This document shows positions 18,476 to 29,956 of a stretch of 64,000 bases of DNA, in pieces. The translations under genes were made by a program, and so were the position numbers. This DNA is from G963667855 sp963667855. Its GTDB lineage: Bacteria > Planctomycetota > Phycisphaerae > UBA1845. The notes under the pieces were generated by a model. The model did no database searches. It worked only from the letters and a program-made list of their open reading frames with translations, and had not been told where the DNA came from. The DNA lies in the NCBI GenBank assembly GCA_963667855.2, contig CAXXKI010000013.1, positions 248,001-312,000 on the forward strand. Reading direction: 5' to 3'. The number at the start of each line of letters is the position of its first letter. Positions within the stretch are counted from its first letter, which is position 1.

Positions 18476-19837
18476 TTAATCCTTTATTGTCTGTTTCCAG
18501 CTCCAGTGTCCTGGAGTCAGGTGTTCCGGCATATAAATGGCCGTTACGTACGGGTAGATGGCCGCCAGGGCAATTAGTGCCACAATGAGAGTGAAACCTA
18601 TTCCCTTGCGGCTTATCCTTGTGCTGATAAACGCCCAGGCCGTAGCTATATACAGAAACGGGAGTGGGGGAATGTAGTGGTATAAAAACATTATTCGCGG
18701 GGACAGTACCCAGGGAGCCCAGAAGACCAGGTACCCGGCCAGCACGATGATCAGATTGGTCTGCCGCAAACGAACCGCTTCCACCGCGATAAGCAGTATG
18801 GCCGCCGCGCCGGCCAACAGGATTATGGGATTACCTATTGCGTATACATTGGCAACTACTCGCCTGGGATTATTTTTGCCTGCCTCTTTATTGCCAGTTT
18901 CCGTGGATGGGCTTTTATCCGGTAGATCCACGCGGTCTACGTAACACCAGACCTGACCTCGGCCAATGGGCCATTCCCAGGCACGCGACGAATAGCTGTG
19001 CGTGGCTTTAAGCGTTGTGTGGTAATGCCACATCTGCCGTTGCAGTTCACCGAATTGATGTACCGAGTGGCCGGCGCAGAAAAACGGGATGTAGCTGCCC
19101 ATATACATCGCCGGCACGATCAAAGAATAACTCAGGACCAGGTTCGTCAGCCGACCCGGCTCCCAGCGTTCTCTGGGTTTGACTCGTAAAAGGTGGATCA
19201 ACCCCAGCAAGGGCAATCCGAATAGAGCAGTCCACTTGCAGGAAATGGCTAGACCAATTGCAAACGCCGAAAGTACATATCGATTGCGCAAAGCCAGCAG
19301 GACGGCCGTCAGGATGAAAGTAACGCAGTAGACATCGTTCATCCCGATCCGCGATGCGAATAGCGGGAGACTGTCCAGTGAGGCTATCGCTGCGGCCAAT
19401 AGACCGATTGTCTTCAACTTGAACAGCGAAGTCGCTGTCAGGTAGATCAATAGAATACACACAACCCCAAGCAACGCTCCCGGTAGCCGCCAAGCCCAGG
19501 GGTGGATACCGAAAACACGCATACTCCAGGACATTATCAGCTTGGCCGTAGGGGGGTGGGTCCACTCGTAAGAGCAGTCCTCCTCAGGTGGAGTCCACTC
19601 GTCGGCCTGCTCTTCCGGCAAGGCGCTTCGGCCCCATAGCCAGGCGTCGGTGTTCCCTTTTGCCCATTCTTCGGCCGTATATGCGTGATACACCTCGTCG
19701 AAGTACCGTTCACCAGGCGCATTCAAACGGGCCAGGCGGATCACCATGGCAAACAGCAGGATCAATAGAAGGATCAGCCGGTGGTATCTGTATATCCATA
19801 ACGAATCAGTTCGGAGCATTTGCACCTCGGCCTGCAC
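18476..19837 (-). CDS. Phospholipid carrier-dependent glycosyltransferase (PMT/GT39-like, GT-C fold)
   Basis: 453 residues with about ten membrane helices. The first external loop contains YFDEVYHAYTAEEW, with the acidic DE pair (D47-E48) that binds metal and lipid-sugar donor in GT39 enzymes, followed by SYEWTHPPTAKLIM typical of the PMT family. It should transfer mannose or a related sugar from polyprenyl phosphate to a protein or lipid on the outer face of the cytoplasmic membrane. The start could also be the Met at 19819. Its 5' end overlaps the upstream membrane glycosyltransferase. Confidence 0.85.
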   Translation of the reverse strand: MQAEVQMLRTDSLWIYRYHRLILLLILLFAMVIRLARLNAPGERYFDEVYHAYTAEEWAKGNTDAWLWGRSALPEEQADEWTPPEEDCSYEWTHPPTAKLIMSWSMRVFGIHPWAWRLPGALLGVVCILLIYLTATSLFKLKTIGLLAAAIASLDSLPLFASRIGMNDVYCVTFILTAVLLALRNRYVLSAFAIGLAISCKWTALFGLPLLGLIHLLRVKPRERWEPGRLTNLVLSYSLIVPAMYMGSYIPFFCAGHSVHQFGELQRQMWHYHTTLKATHSYSSRAWEWPIGRGQVWCYVDRVDLPDKSPSTETGNKEAGKNNPRRVVANVYAIGNPIILLAGAAAILLIAVEAVRLRQTNLIIVLAGYLVFWAPWVLSPRIMFLYHYIPPLPFLYIATAWAFISTRISRKGIGFTLIVALIALAAIYPYVTAIYMPEHLTPGHWSWKQTIKD

Positions 19838-21128
19838 TGTTACTTCGCACTTCAGATCGATTCTCTTCAGGGAACCAACGTTTTGCTCGTTGGCCGAATG
19901 ATAACAGCAGAATCGGTAAGGACGCCAGATATAAGATACAGATGATGCAGGCGGGTATCAGCGGGCATAGAGATGCCGACGGATGTTTCTCCAATATGTA
20001 CAGCCAGGATAGGGTGAGGTTTACGCAATAAAGCACTGATACCAGGATATAAGGAACTATAGCCGGGCGATGAAACGCTACCGTAACCAGCGCCATTGCG
20101 AAGAATGGGAAAACATGCCGTTCGTGGGCGCGAGTGATAAAAAGATAAGTCACCAGATAAATAATGGCGGCCGATTCCCATAAGGCGCTCTGGCGATGTT
20201 CTTTATGACGCGTTTGAAACCACGCAAGAGCGAATAGGTAACCGGCAATGCACACGATTCGTCCGACGTTCTGTATTGTAATTGGTCCGGCAATTACGCG
20301 GTCGTCTGCCTGCCAGTTCTGCCCCAGCAGGTACCAGAAGTTCATTCCGTTTACCGTGGCGTATCCGTATTGGCCCATGGTTTCAGATATTCGTTCACAA
20401 ATAAAAGTAGGCAGTTCTATCAGTGGACCGGAGTGAAAAGGGATGAAAGTCGCCGCGAAGACAGCTATTGTAACGGGCACACAAAGGGCAATCTTCAAAG
20501 AGTTTATCTTCAAACTGACCGCCAGAATGAAAACTAACGGCAAAATAACCACTGTATGTGGTTTAACTGCACAAGCGAATCCCAGTAACGCCGCTGCTGC
20601 GAGCGAGCGTTTTCGGGTAAGAAGAAACATGGGCAGAACCAGGCACAGGGAGTGAAAGCTGTCCACCTGCCCCCATAGTGTGGAATTCGCCAGCACCGCG
20701 GGGTTGAACAGATACAATACCGGTACCCACAGTTTTCGCTTTTCAAATGTAGGATTAGCCAATCGCCAGAGAAGGTATGCGGTAAGTATGTCGGCCAGTA
20801 AATTGGGAAATTTGAAGATCGCCACCGACATACCGGAGGGGAGCAGTGCCGCGATTTCACCCATTATCCATAGTACATAAAGGTAGCCCGGCAGGTAATC
20901 GCACCAGTAATCGCCGACCCAGAATCCCCGTGCGCCGACATCAGCCAGGTGCAGTCCCCACGAGGTGAACGTGTTCATGTCGACATGGTGACTGACCAGG
21001 GGAGCAACCGCCAGCCTGAGCATCAAGGCGTAAATCCCCAACCATATAAACTCGCGTATTCCCGGCGGAGTTTCTTCGCCGTTTGTAACCGGCCGTAATT
21101 CAGGTTGACTCAAACCAGCTTGAACCAT
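19806..21128 (-). CDS. Polytopic membrane glycosyltransferase, GT-C type
   Basis: 440 residues with at least nine hydrophobic helices. After the first helix comes SHHVDMNTFTSWGLHLADVG with an Asp in the position of the GT-C catalytic loop, then CDYLPGYLYVLWIMGE. The layout resembles GT87/GT39-like polyprenyl-phosphate mannosyltransferases, but sequence alone does not separate them. It heads a minus-strand run with the PMT-like gene (32-base overlap) and the 228-residue unknown. Together they suggest a pathway for glycosylating exported proteins or envelope lipids. Confidence 0.7.
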   Translation of the reverse strand: MVQAGLSQPELRPVTNGEETPPGIREFIWLGIYALMLRLAVAPLVSHHVDMNTFTSWGLHLADVGARGFWVGDYWCDYLPGYLYVLWIMGEIAALLPSGMSVAIFKFPNLLADILTAYLLWRLANPTFEKRKLWVPVLYLFNPAVLANSTLWGQVDSFHSLCLVLPMFLLTRKRSLAAAALLGFACAVKPHTVVILPLVFILAVSLKINSLKIALCVPVTIAVFAATFIPFHSGPLIELPTFICERISETMGQYGYATVNGMNFWYLLGQNWQADDRVIAGPITIQNVGRIVCIAGYLFALAWFQTRHKEHRQSALWESAAIIYLVTYLFITRAHERHVFPFFAMALVTVAFHRPAIVPYILVSVLYCVNLTLSWLYILEKHPSASLCPLIPACIICILYLASLPILLLSFGQRAKRWFPEENRSEVRSNSAGRGANAPN

Positions 21129-21256
21129 GCGCGGGATTGTAACAGATGATGCCGCGCGGGGGGATAAATAGCCTTTACCAAGTCATGATCTACAGGTTGA
21201 AGGCGGGGCGCGGGGAGCCGGAATCATCCGGCTCCCCACATAAGGATTCGCTGTTA

Positions 21257-21712
21257 TTACTCGCCGGTTATCTCGATCTTGTGCGGCTTGGCGCTTTCGG
21301 CTTTGTTCAAAATTACCGTAAGCACGCCGTGCTTGAGTGAAGCGCTGATGCTCGACGAATCGACATCCTGGGGAAGGGTGAGCATTCTGGTAACTTTGCC
21401 CGAGCGTCTTTCCCGTACATGATACGATTCGTTGCTGATTACTTCCTGGTTCTCTTTTTCCTCGGATTTTTCCGCGGCTAGAGTCAACACTTCGTTTTCA
21501 ATAGTGATGTCCAGATCGTCCTTGGTAAAACCCGGAAGGTCCGCTTCAACTATGTAACGAGCTTCTTCCTCCCGCACATCCACTCTCATGCTGGGCGAGC
21601 AGCAGTTTTCGACATTATCAAGCAACGATTCCATAGCGCTCAAAGGTCGAGTGAGTGCGTCTTTTCCCATTTCCGCTAACGGTCCACGAGTGAAAATCCT
21701 GACTGGTAACAT
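21257..21712 (-). CDS. Small heat-shock protein, Hsp20/alpha-crystallin family
   Basis: 151 residues. The alpha-crystallin domain runs from about residue 40: MRVDVREEEARYIVEADLPG at its start, later SYHVRERRSGKVTRMLTLPQDVD, and the closing strand SASLKHGVLTVILNK. The C-terminal tail AKPHKIEI carries the I/V-x-I anchor (IEI) used for oligomer assembly. It holds unfolding proteins in an ATP-independent way. ATG at 21712 is chosen because GGGAGGT lies just upstream; a longer in-frame start at 21751 would put that ribosome site inside the gene. Confidence 0.93.
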   Translation of the reverse strand: MLPVRIFTRGPLAEMGKDALTRPLSAMESLLDNVENCCSPSMRVDVREEEARYIVEADLPGFTKDDLDITIENEVLTLAAEKSEEKENQEVISNESYHVRERRSGKVTRMLTLPQDVDSSSISASLKHGVLTVILNKAESAKPHKIEITGE

Positions 21713-21768
21713 AATACACCTCCCGAATATCTTTCTGGGGTCAATTATCATTAAACATGCCTCTAAAA

Positions 21769-21784
21769 GTCACCACCTGGTGAC
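21769..21784. promoter_or_regulatory. Palindrome upstream of hsp20, possible operator
   Basis: GTCACCACCTGGTGAC has 6-base arms (GTCACC/GGTGAC) and sits 57 bases before the hsp20 start. It is not a CIRCE element. A regulator site is possible but unproven. Confidence 0.35.
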
Positions 21785-21892
21785 CTATACGTTCAACATA
21801 CTAATAGTTACATGGGCCGTGCCAGTAACTTGCAATTATTGTAACTGTATATGTAGCAGGGAGTTAAGTATTTTGCCGAAGAAATGTGCTTA

Positions 21893-22475
21893 GGTCTTTC
21901 CTGCCATGTTGGCAGCCAGCCGCAAGCCTACTGATCAGTAACTGCTTTATTTACAATCAGTTACAAGCTGCCATGCGGTTTTAGCTGATAGTTGGGAAGT
22001 GGTATCCAGGCGTTTTCAGAAATTACGGTGGAGGCCGAGGAGTATTAGCAAACTTACCGTTGTTTTCGCGGCTTCGATGGTTTCGATTAAAGGAAAACAC
22101 CTAGTGATAACTGATCGCGGTTTCCTCAATGTGAAGATGCTGCTATCACGGTTAATGGCTAAAGAGATGTTGTTCCATTTGTGTGGAATAAAGGGAGCTG
22201 TTGCCACGTATGCCTTTAATGGGGCTGATCATTCGCCTGGCCGTTAGTGATACGACCCTTAGCTGATGTGTTTTGACTCGTTCCAGCCCGTCTTTGTGGG
22301 AACGGAGCGTAACTGAGGAGTTGGCGGTTGCCGTTCCCTTCGCTGAACGACTGCAGTAATGGCATAGAACGGCGTTTAACGGGGTGATTTCGTGTATTAA
22401 GGGGGAGTGAGGCGTAAGTCCGATAACTATTGTTAAGAGGATATAAAAAAAAATTATGTTTTCTTGGGTCATGGC
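21893..22475. other. Region between hsp20 and the 23S rRNA promoter
   Basis: AT-rich, with several short overlapping frames on both strands but none with a ribosome site, coding bias or recognisable protein. It probably holds the hsp20 promoter (minus) and the upstream region of the rRNA promoter (plus). Confidence 0.4.
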
Positions 22476-22476
22476 G

Positions 22477-22504
22477 TTGACGTAATCAGAAAGGATGGTA
22501 TTCT
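22477..22504 (+). promoter_or_regulatory. Candidate 23S rRNA promoter
   Basis: TTGACG at 22477-22482, 16-base spacer, TATTCT at 22499-22504, about 60 bases ahead of the boxA-like element. The -10 matches at four of six positions, so this is only the best candidate by eye. Confidence 0.4.
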
Positions 22505-22565
22505 TCCTCCTCTCGGCCACTGAAACGGTCGACGCGACAAACGCCGCTGGCAGTGTTGGGCGGCG

Positions 22566-22578
22566 TGTTCTTTGACAA
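22566..22578 (+). promoter_or_regulatory. boxA-like antitermination element in rRNA leader
   Basis: TGTTCTTTGACAA matches the boxA form known from bacterial rRNA leaders (TGYTCTTTrAmAA-like), where NusB/NusE assemble an antitermination complex. Its position about 280 bases before the 23S start, overlapping the processing stem, fits that role. Confidence 0.65.
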
Positions 22579-22594
22579 TCGAATAAGCGGATGC
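22576..22594 (+). repeat. Left arm of pre-23S processing stem
   Basis: CAATCGAATAAGCGGATGC is the exact reverse complement of 25811-25829. The two arms enclose the whole 23S gene and would pair in the precursor to give a 19-bp helix, the usual type of substrate for RNase III. Confidence 0.8.
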
Positions 22595-22856
22595 GGAAAG
22601 TCGAACTGTATTCAAGTTTCCAGGCAGTTCGACAATCCAATTGGATTTAGAGTCCAAAAAATAGTTCCAATGGTTTACATTTCTTTTCAGGAGGAAATGG
22701 TCGGCGGTTGGCGGCTTTTTCAGCGTTAACAGTTGATGGTGGAATCCGGAAAAGACAAATATCGAGGCAAATATTGTTACAAGGTAATTTGATCCACTGT
22801 TGGTGCTTCTTACTCAGTAGTTTCGAGATAAGGTGGTGCCAGCTTCTCATTAATGT

Positions 22857-25736
<2,880 letters not shown>

Positions 25737-25810
25737 ATTAATGAGGCGCTGGCAAGTTGCCTTGTTACAATTTACCTCGAGATCGTTGGTACTATACCGA
25801 CTCGAATCCT

Positions 25811-25829
25811 GCATCCGCTTATTCGATTG
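25811..25829 (+). repeat. Right arm of pre-23S processing stem
   Basis: GCATCCGCTTATTCGATTG pairs perfectly with 22576-22594, 75 bases after the mature 23S end and just before the terminator. Confidence 0.8.
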
Positions 25830-25843
25830 CCAATTGACAATCT

Positions 25844-25877
25844 AAAAGCCACGACCTTAAATAGGTCGTGGCTTTTT
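25844..25877 (+). terminator. Rho-independent terminator of the 23S transcript
   Basis: Arms AAAAGCCACGACC and GGTCGTGGCTTTT around a 7-base loop, followed by a T-run. It ends the rRNA unit with no 5S gene in between. Confidence 0.9.
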
Positions 25878-26032
25878 TTATTGCGTATTACGCGTTTTGA
25901 AAAGGCCGGGATCAGAACTTCGTCCTTGAAAAAATCCACCACTCCGGCGAATACAGGCCATTCGTCGTCGCCTGTTACGCCTCTTTCGACTTCCGGAAGA
26001 GCTAACAGCAAACTTTAGTCGGCTGAACCTGG

Positions 26033-26096
26033 TTTATCCCCAAGAGGCAGGCGATTATATGTTTGGAGTATATAGGTCGGAATGATAAGTGGCTGT
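26033..26096 (-). repeat. Copy of candidate REP-like 64-base repeat (minus orientation)
   Basis: Read on the minus strand it starts ACAGCCACTTATCATTC and continues through CCTATATACTC and CTGCCTCTTG to GATAAA. It aligns without gaps to 30008-30071 at 53 of 64 positions. It lies about 4 kb from the REP-associated transposase and is probably a non-autonomous copy. Confidence 0.75.
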
Positions 26097-26201
26097 TACC
26101 TTGCTCCTTACCCCAGATGAAACACCCGAAAATGCGAGCATTGCCGTACCAATAAGCCTGATAAATTAACAGATTAATTGCGCAATAGCCTGTAACGCAA
26201 G

Positions 26202-26230
26202 TTGACACAGATGGGTACGAATGCTACAGT
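26202..26230 (+). promoter_or_regulatory. Promoter of the parDE locus
   Basis: TTGACA at 26202-26207, 17-base spacer, TACAGT at 26225-26230. Placed directly before parD; it also shows that an apparent TTG start at 26202 is really part of the -35 box. Confidence 0.6.
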
Positions 26231-26249
26231 AATTAGTATGAGAGCTTCT

Positions 26250-26501
26250 ATGAATATTTCGTTACCAGAATCCATGAAAGACTGGGTAGACCAGCAGGTC
26301 GCCACGGGGGGGTATGGAACCATAAGTGAGTTTTTCCGCCATCTCATACGTGAAAGCCAGAAGCGACAGAAACGAGAAGAAGTCGATGTCAAACTTCTCC
26401 AGGCCCTTGAAAGCGGTGAACCCGTTATGGTCGATCCCAAGTATTGGGAGGAAAAACGCCGTCGACTCAGCAGACTCACTCAGCAGAACAAGGATCGCTA
26501 G
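26250..26501 (+). CDS. parD: ParD-type antitoxin (ribbon-helix-helix)
   Basis: About 83 residues. The N terminus MNISLPESMKDWVDQQVATG is the ribbon strand and first helix of ParD antitoxins; GGYGTISEFFRHLIRESQKR completes the fold. The rest is the charged tail that wraps the toxin, ending in a conserved-type stretch (MVDPKYWEEKRRRL). It represses its own operon and neutralises ParE. The Met at 26238 is an alternative start. The stop overlaps the parE GTG by one base. Confidence 0.88.
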   Translation: MNISLPESMKDWVDQQVATGGYGTISEFFRHLIRESQKRQKREEVDVKLLQALESGEPVMVDPKYWEEKRRRLSRLTQQNKDR

Positions 26502-26809
26502 TGAAACCGCAAATTGTTATCGGTCCAGATGCAGACGCGGAACTTGATGAGCAAGCAACGTACATTGCTCAGGATAATATTGAAGCAGCCTTACGATTCT
26601 TACAAGCAGCAGAATAGACTTTTAGTAATCTTGCCCAAACTCCCGAAGTGGGAAGATTATGGCGATCGAATAACCCACACCTTTCTGACGTCCGCATTTG
26701 GCGAGTTAAGGGCTTTGAAAAATGGCTGGTTTTCTACCGCGCCAACACCAAGGGGATTGAAATCCTACACATTTTTCACGGTGCCCGTGATATAGAGTCG
26801 CTTCTTTAG
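26501..26809 (+). pseudogene. parE: ParE/RelE-type toxin interrupted by one in-frame TAG
   Basis: Reading from GTG at 26501 gives a normal-length 102-residue RelE/ParE protein except for TAG at codon 39 (26615-26617). Before it: VIGPDADAELDEQATYIAQD and ALRFLQAAE; after it in the same frame: TFSNLAQTPEVGRLW, VRIWRVKGFEKWLVFYR and EILHIFHGARDIESLL. The family usually has Glu or Gln here, so CAG to TAG is the simplest explanation. There is no frameshift. Either the toxin is dead and parD is orphaned, or the amber codon is read through; the first is more likely. Confidence 0.85.
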
Positions 26810-26943
26810 TTCGTAATTCGTGGCGACATAAGGGCAATACGGAATAATGACGGAACGCGGGATAAAAGATCGGACCTCGTTGTGGGGACATGAGGCATAG
26901 ACCTCGCGTGTGTGAATGTGGCCGATCCGAATTTAATTATGGT

Positions 26944-27330
26944 TCATCCGACTAAAGCGTACTTTGTTTCGTGAATGGCGAGGATTTTCAGTTTGAAGAA
27001 TTCCTTATCTCTAAATCCATAGGCCTGGCGTTTCATGGTCTTGATCTTATTGTTTGTTCCTTCGAGAGGACCGGTTGATATTGGATAATCATAATACGCT
27101 AATATACCAAACGCATGAAGGCGGAGTGTTTGGGCAAACTTTTTGAGCATCCTGACTCCGCTGGCCTCCGCTTGAAATATCCAATCCATCAGATGGGCCT
27201 GGGCAGCCTCGCCGTCTTCCTGTTCCCAGACTTCGCGTAGTTCCTCCCTCATGTAGTAGGCCGTGGCCAGAGGTTGATTGAGGTGTAACGCTTTTTCAAG
27301 ACGCTTTAGTCCACTGCTATCAGAGTTCAA
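26944..27330 (-). pseudogene. ISL3-family transposase, C-terminal remnant
   Basis: 128 residues matching the C-terminal third of ISL3 DDE transposases. MDWIFQAEASGVRMLKKFAQ, then YYDYPISTGPLEGTNNKIKT with the last catalytic Glu in GPLEGTNNKIK, and KRQAYGFRDKEFFKLKILAI are typical. The N-terminal zinc finger and the catalytic Asp residues are absent, and sequence identity ends near 27330, next to an inverted repeat. A dead fragment. Confidence 0.85.
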
Positions 27331-27353
27331 GTTTTCAAGTTCCGTTCAAGTTC

Positions 27354-27416
27354 CGGGGACGCCTTACTTAACTAGATACGATTCCGAACTACGGTCGAAT
27401 TAAATAAAGCGTCCCC
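27354..27416. repeat. Imperfect inverted repeat with GGGGACGC ends
   Basis: The left end GGGGACGCCTTACTTAA and the reverse complement of the right end, GGGGACGCTTTATTTAA, differ only at C/T positions. The GGGGAC start is shared with the REP-like sequence near 30003. Likely a small mobile or REP-type palindrome unit. Confidence 0.6.
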
Positions 27417-27533
27417 AAAAACTCCCACCGAACTCCCGAACGGAATAACCGGCTGGAGTGAAAAACTGCGTTTAAGATATCGCCAGGGCTGTTATTGAGG
27501 GGCGAATTCCACCGATAATGGCGGAAAAATTTT

Positions 27534-27558
27534 CTCGGTGCCACTGTGTGGCGCCGAG
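27534..27558. repeat. Hairpin-forming inverted repeat
   Basis: CTCGGTGCCAC and GTGGCGCCGAG pair over 11 positions (one G-U) around a 3-base loop. No T-run follows; role unknown. Confidence 0.5.
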
Positions 27559-27659
27559 ATTTGCCGGTAGCGGATGGGTTGTTTGGGGTGCAATTGGTGG
27601 GCGTTTTTGATGGGTGTTTCCTGAGCGGTTACGGTGAACAAGGTGCCTGAGTTACGTAA

Positions 27660-29429
27660 GGCGTCCTCCGAACTCCAACCAAGCGGAACTTCTGGAGCCC
27701 GGAAGGGCTGGATACCATTCTCCGCGCGGATGAACCGCAGACTTCCGGCTTGCGCTCCGGAGAGGTGGTCAGCTTCTTCTTCACCACCGACCGGATGGGT
27801 TCGCCCACGGCGGCCGTAATAGCCGAAAACGGTACGCCCACAGTCGTCGAGCGTTACGTTTACGACATTCACGGCCAGAGCTTCACCACCTCGCCTGAAG
27901 GCTGCCGCCGGGCCGACATCGACTGCGACGGCCTGATAGGGGCGGCCGACCTGGTCCTGGTCCGCAATGCCTATACCGACGTCGCTTCGGAAGCTCAGGG
28001 CGCCCGCGAAAATATCTGCGGCGGCGGAACTGATGGCCTGGAACCGGACGACGTGATCGACGAGCAGGACCTGGTCTGCGTCCGCGACGAGCTGGGCAAG
28101 GGAGTTACCGGCCTCTACGCTGACTCTGCCACCGGCGACGATGATCCCTTCACTGGTGATTTACCCAAACCAACCCAGAAACTGGGCTTGCACGGTTTAC
28201 CCATAGACGAATCCACCGGCCTGGTCTACGCCCGAGCAAGATACTACCACCCAACCCTAGGCCGCTGGATGGCCAGAGACCCCAAAGGATACGTCGATGG
28301 GGGAAATCTCTATGAGGCGTTTGGTAGCAACCATGCCCGGTTCGCTGATCCGATGGGGACAGAGTACATGGAGATCGATAACGAAACCGGCCTAGTTCGC
28401 TTTACGCGGGAGAGTTGGTGGTTTGGACGCAACTACGACTCGATAATTATCGGAATTGCAGATGGAGATGTGATCTGGATCGCTGGTTATCCTATACCAC
28501 GTATAAAGGTAGAGGGTATTGCACAATCATGGTTCCCTGAAGTTTCAGAACACGGTGCTGCGAATGAAATAGGCACGTGGAGCCAATGGGCACACTCGTG
28601 GTATCTGGAACAAACAGAGATCGTTTCGCGAAGCGCCCGGGCGCAAAACGCTCAACAATTACTATGTGATAAAAACAGCGATGATGTATGGGAACAAGAT
28701 ATTAGTGGAGTCGGCGAACAAATGATTGCCGACCAATATCAAGATTTGGCCACAGTTGAGTACTGGAAAGAATTCTGGCAACGATATGCGGTGGAAGAAA
28801 TAGCGACAGGAGCAATTTTAACAGGCGGCCCCAAATTAGCTTCAGTATCATTGAACGCACTCTCCGGAAGTCCTAGAGCTGCGAATTTCGTCGCTTGGTC
28901 TAAAACAATTGCTCGTCGAACAGATCCGATTGATCCTAATGCCGTACATTTGAACGGCGGAAGTTTATCTGTAACATGCAGCAAAGGTGCTAACAGATTT
29001 CCGAGTAGCTTGTTGGATAAAATCGTCGATGAGGCAAACTTAGTGGCTTCTGGTGGTGGCGACATAACGGATGCTCAGCGAACTATTCTGCGACAAAATT
29101 TACCGGTTATACAACGTCGTACTGCTGCACAGAACAAAGTACTACGCAGCGAGTTCGGGCGGGATCAATCGCGACATATAGCTGATTGGGAACGTATGAC
29201 AAATCGTGACTGGCCTGCAGGGGCTACGCCACACCACATCGTACCGCTTGAGAGCGGTGGGGCAAACGCTTGGTATAACTTAGTCCCTACGCATGGCGCG
29301 TTGCCTAACCATTCTCTCACAGGAATAGCAGGACCACATGCAGCGGGGGGAGTGCTACGAGGAACGATCCAGCGGGGGCGGAAGGCTTTACCCCCAGGGA
29401 CGAAAACTGATCTAAGGAAACCCAGATGA
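27660..29429 (+). CDS. Truncated Rhs tip with dockerin-like insert and HNH-like toxin domain
   Basis: The frame is open from 27660 after a TAA; no good start exists, and TTG at 27750 is only formal. In order: end of a YD-repeat region (VVSFFFTTDRMGSPTAAVI, ERYVYDIHGQ); a dockerin-like insert with two EF-hand-type halves (DIDCDGLIGAADLVLVRNAY and, after a gap, DVIDEQDLVCVRDELG); the Rhs core (GLVYARARYYHPTLGRWMARDP, NLYEAF); a variable region; and a C-terminal HNH-like nuclease segment (TPHHIVPLESGGANAWYNLV, then His residues). The long N-terminal part of Rhs is missing, so it is a displaced tip or remnant. It overlaps the next gene as ATGA. Confidence 0.75.
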   Translation, partial: GVLRTPTKRNFWSPEGLDTILRADEPQTSGLRSGEVVSFFFTTDRMGSPTAAVIAENGTPTVVERYVYDIHGQSFTTSPEGCRRADIDCDGLIGAADLVLVRNAYTDVASEAQGARENICGGGTDGLEPDDVIDEQDLVCVRDELGKGVTGLYADSATGDDDPFTGDLPKPTQKLGLHGLPIDESTGLVYARARYYHPTLGRWMARDPKGYVDGGNLYEAFGSNHARFADPMGTEYMEIDNETGLVRFTRESWWFGRNYDSIIIGIADGDVIWIAGYPIPRIKVEGIAQSWFPEVSEHGAANEIGTWSQWAHSWYLEQTEIVSRSARAQNAQQLLCDKNSDDVWEQDISGVGEQMIADQYQDLATVEYWKEFWQRYAVEEIATGAILTGGPKLASVSLNALSGSPRAANFVAWSKTIARRTDPIDPNAVHLNGGSLSVTCSKGANRFPSSLLDKIVDEANLVASGGGDITDAQRTILRQNLPVIQRRTAAQNKVLRSEFGRDQSRHIADWERMTNRDWPAGATPHHIVPLESGGANAWYNLVPTHGALPNHSLTGIAGPHAAGGVLRGTIQRGRKALPPGTKTDLRKPR

Positions 29430-29932
29430 AACTAGAAGACCTGCGATTATTGGTCACGGAAGCAAGTTGGTTTGAACATCTTGGGGAACCTGGTAACACT
29501 GACGATTTCGAGTGGATTAATACGCTCGACGCTTGGTCAGGCAAACAGACGGATAATTTCCGTCTTGAGACAATTGCCGATCAAATGGCCTGGCTGCCCA
29601 GCTCTCGAGATCAAAGTGATCCATTCCATGGACGCGAACTCGAAAAAAGAGTTGACGAACTTGGTAAAGCAGCCGAATTTCGGCGAGCTTCTTTGGACAT
29701 ATATAAAACAACACTTTCTCGCTTGCGAAAGTTTGACGGACATATTTTACTCTTGGCGGGTCCTCACGACTTCACTGAAGCTGCTCGTGGAGCAGCTTTG
29801 TTTGCCGTTCGCCGCGCCTCGTATGAGGTGTTAATAGGAAAGCCCGCGTTTTGGTGCAGCATGTTGACAATCTATCACGCTGGTCACTGGCCATGTGGCA
29901 TCATGCCGACAAATAAGATTGTTGTATTATGA
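29426..29932 (+). CDS. Probable immunity protein of the Rhs toxin tip
   Basis: 168 residues, soluble, acidic-rich, no signal peptide and no family I recognise. Its ATG overlaps the toxin stop (ATGA), the usual arrangement for polymorphic toxin and immunity pairs. Base composition is as AT-rich as the toxin end and unlike the Rhs core, which suggests that toxin end and immunity gene moved as one cassette. The assignment is by position only. Confidence 0.6.
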   Translation: MKLEDLRLLVTEASWFEHLGEPGNTDDFEWINTLDAWSGKQTDNFRLETIADQMAWLPSSRDQSDPFHGRELEKRVDELGKAAEFRRASLDIYKTTLSRLRKFDGHILLLAGPHDFTEAARGAALFAVRRASYEVLIGKPAFWCSMLTIYHAGHWPCGIMPTNKIVVL

Positions 29933-29956
29933 GCGTGGTGGTAGGCGGGCAACGGA

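Larger units (their letters stand above)
27331..27659. other. Gene-free junction between IS remnant and Rhs tip
   Basis: Contains two inverted repeats (27354-27416 and 27534-27558) and short AT-rich stretches, but no gene I can support. Confidence 0.5.

Noticed and set aside
22152..22640. 162-codon minus frame upstream of the 23S gene
   Set aside because: Overlaps the boxA element and processing stem, no coding signal or family.
25772..26011. 79-codon minus-strand frame with a protein-like stretch
   Set aside because: Begins with TTG directly after a stop, lacks a ribosome site, and its C-terminal third is just the translated 23S terminator hairpin.
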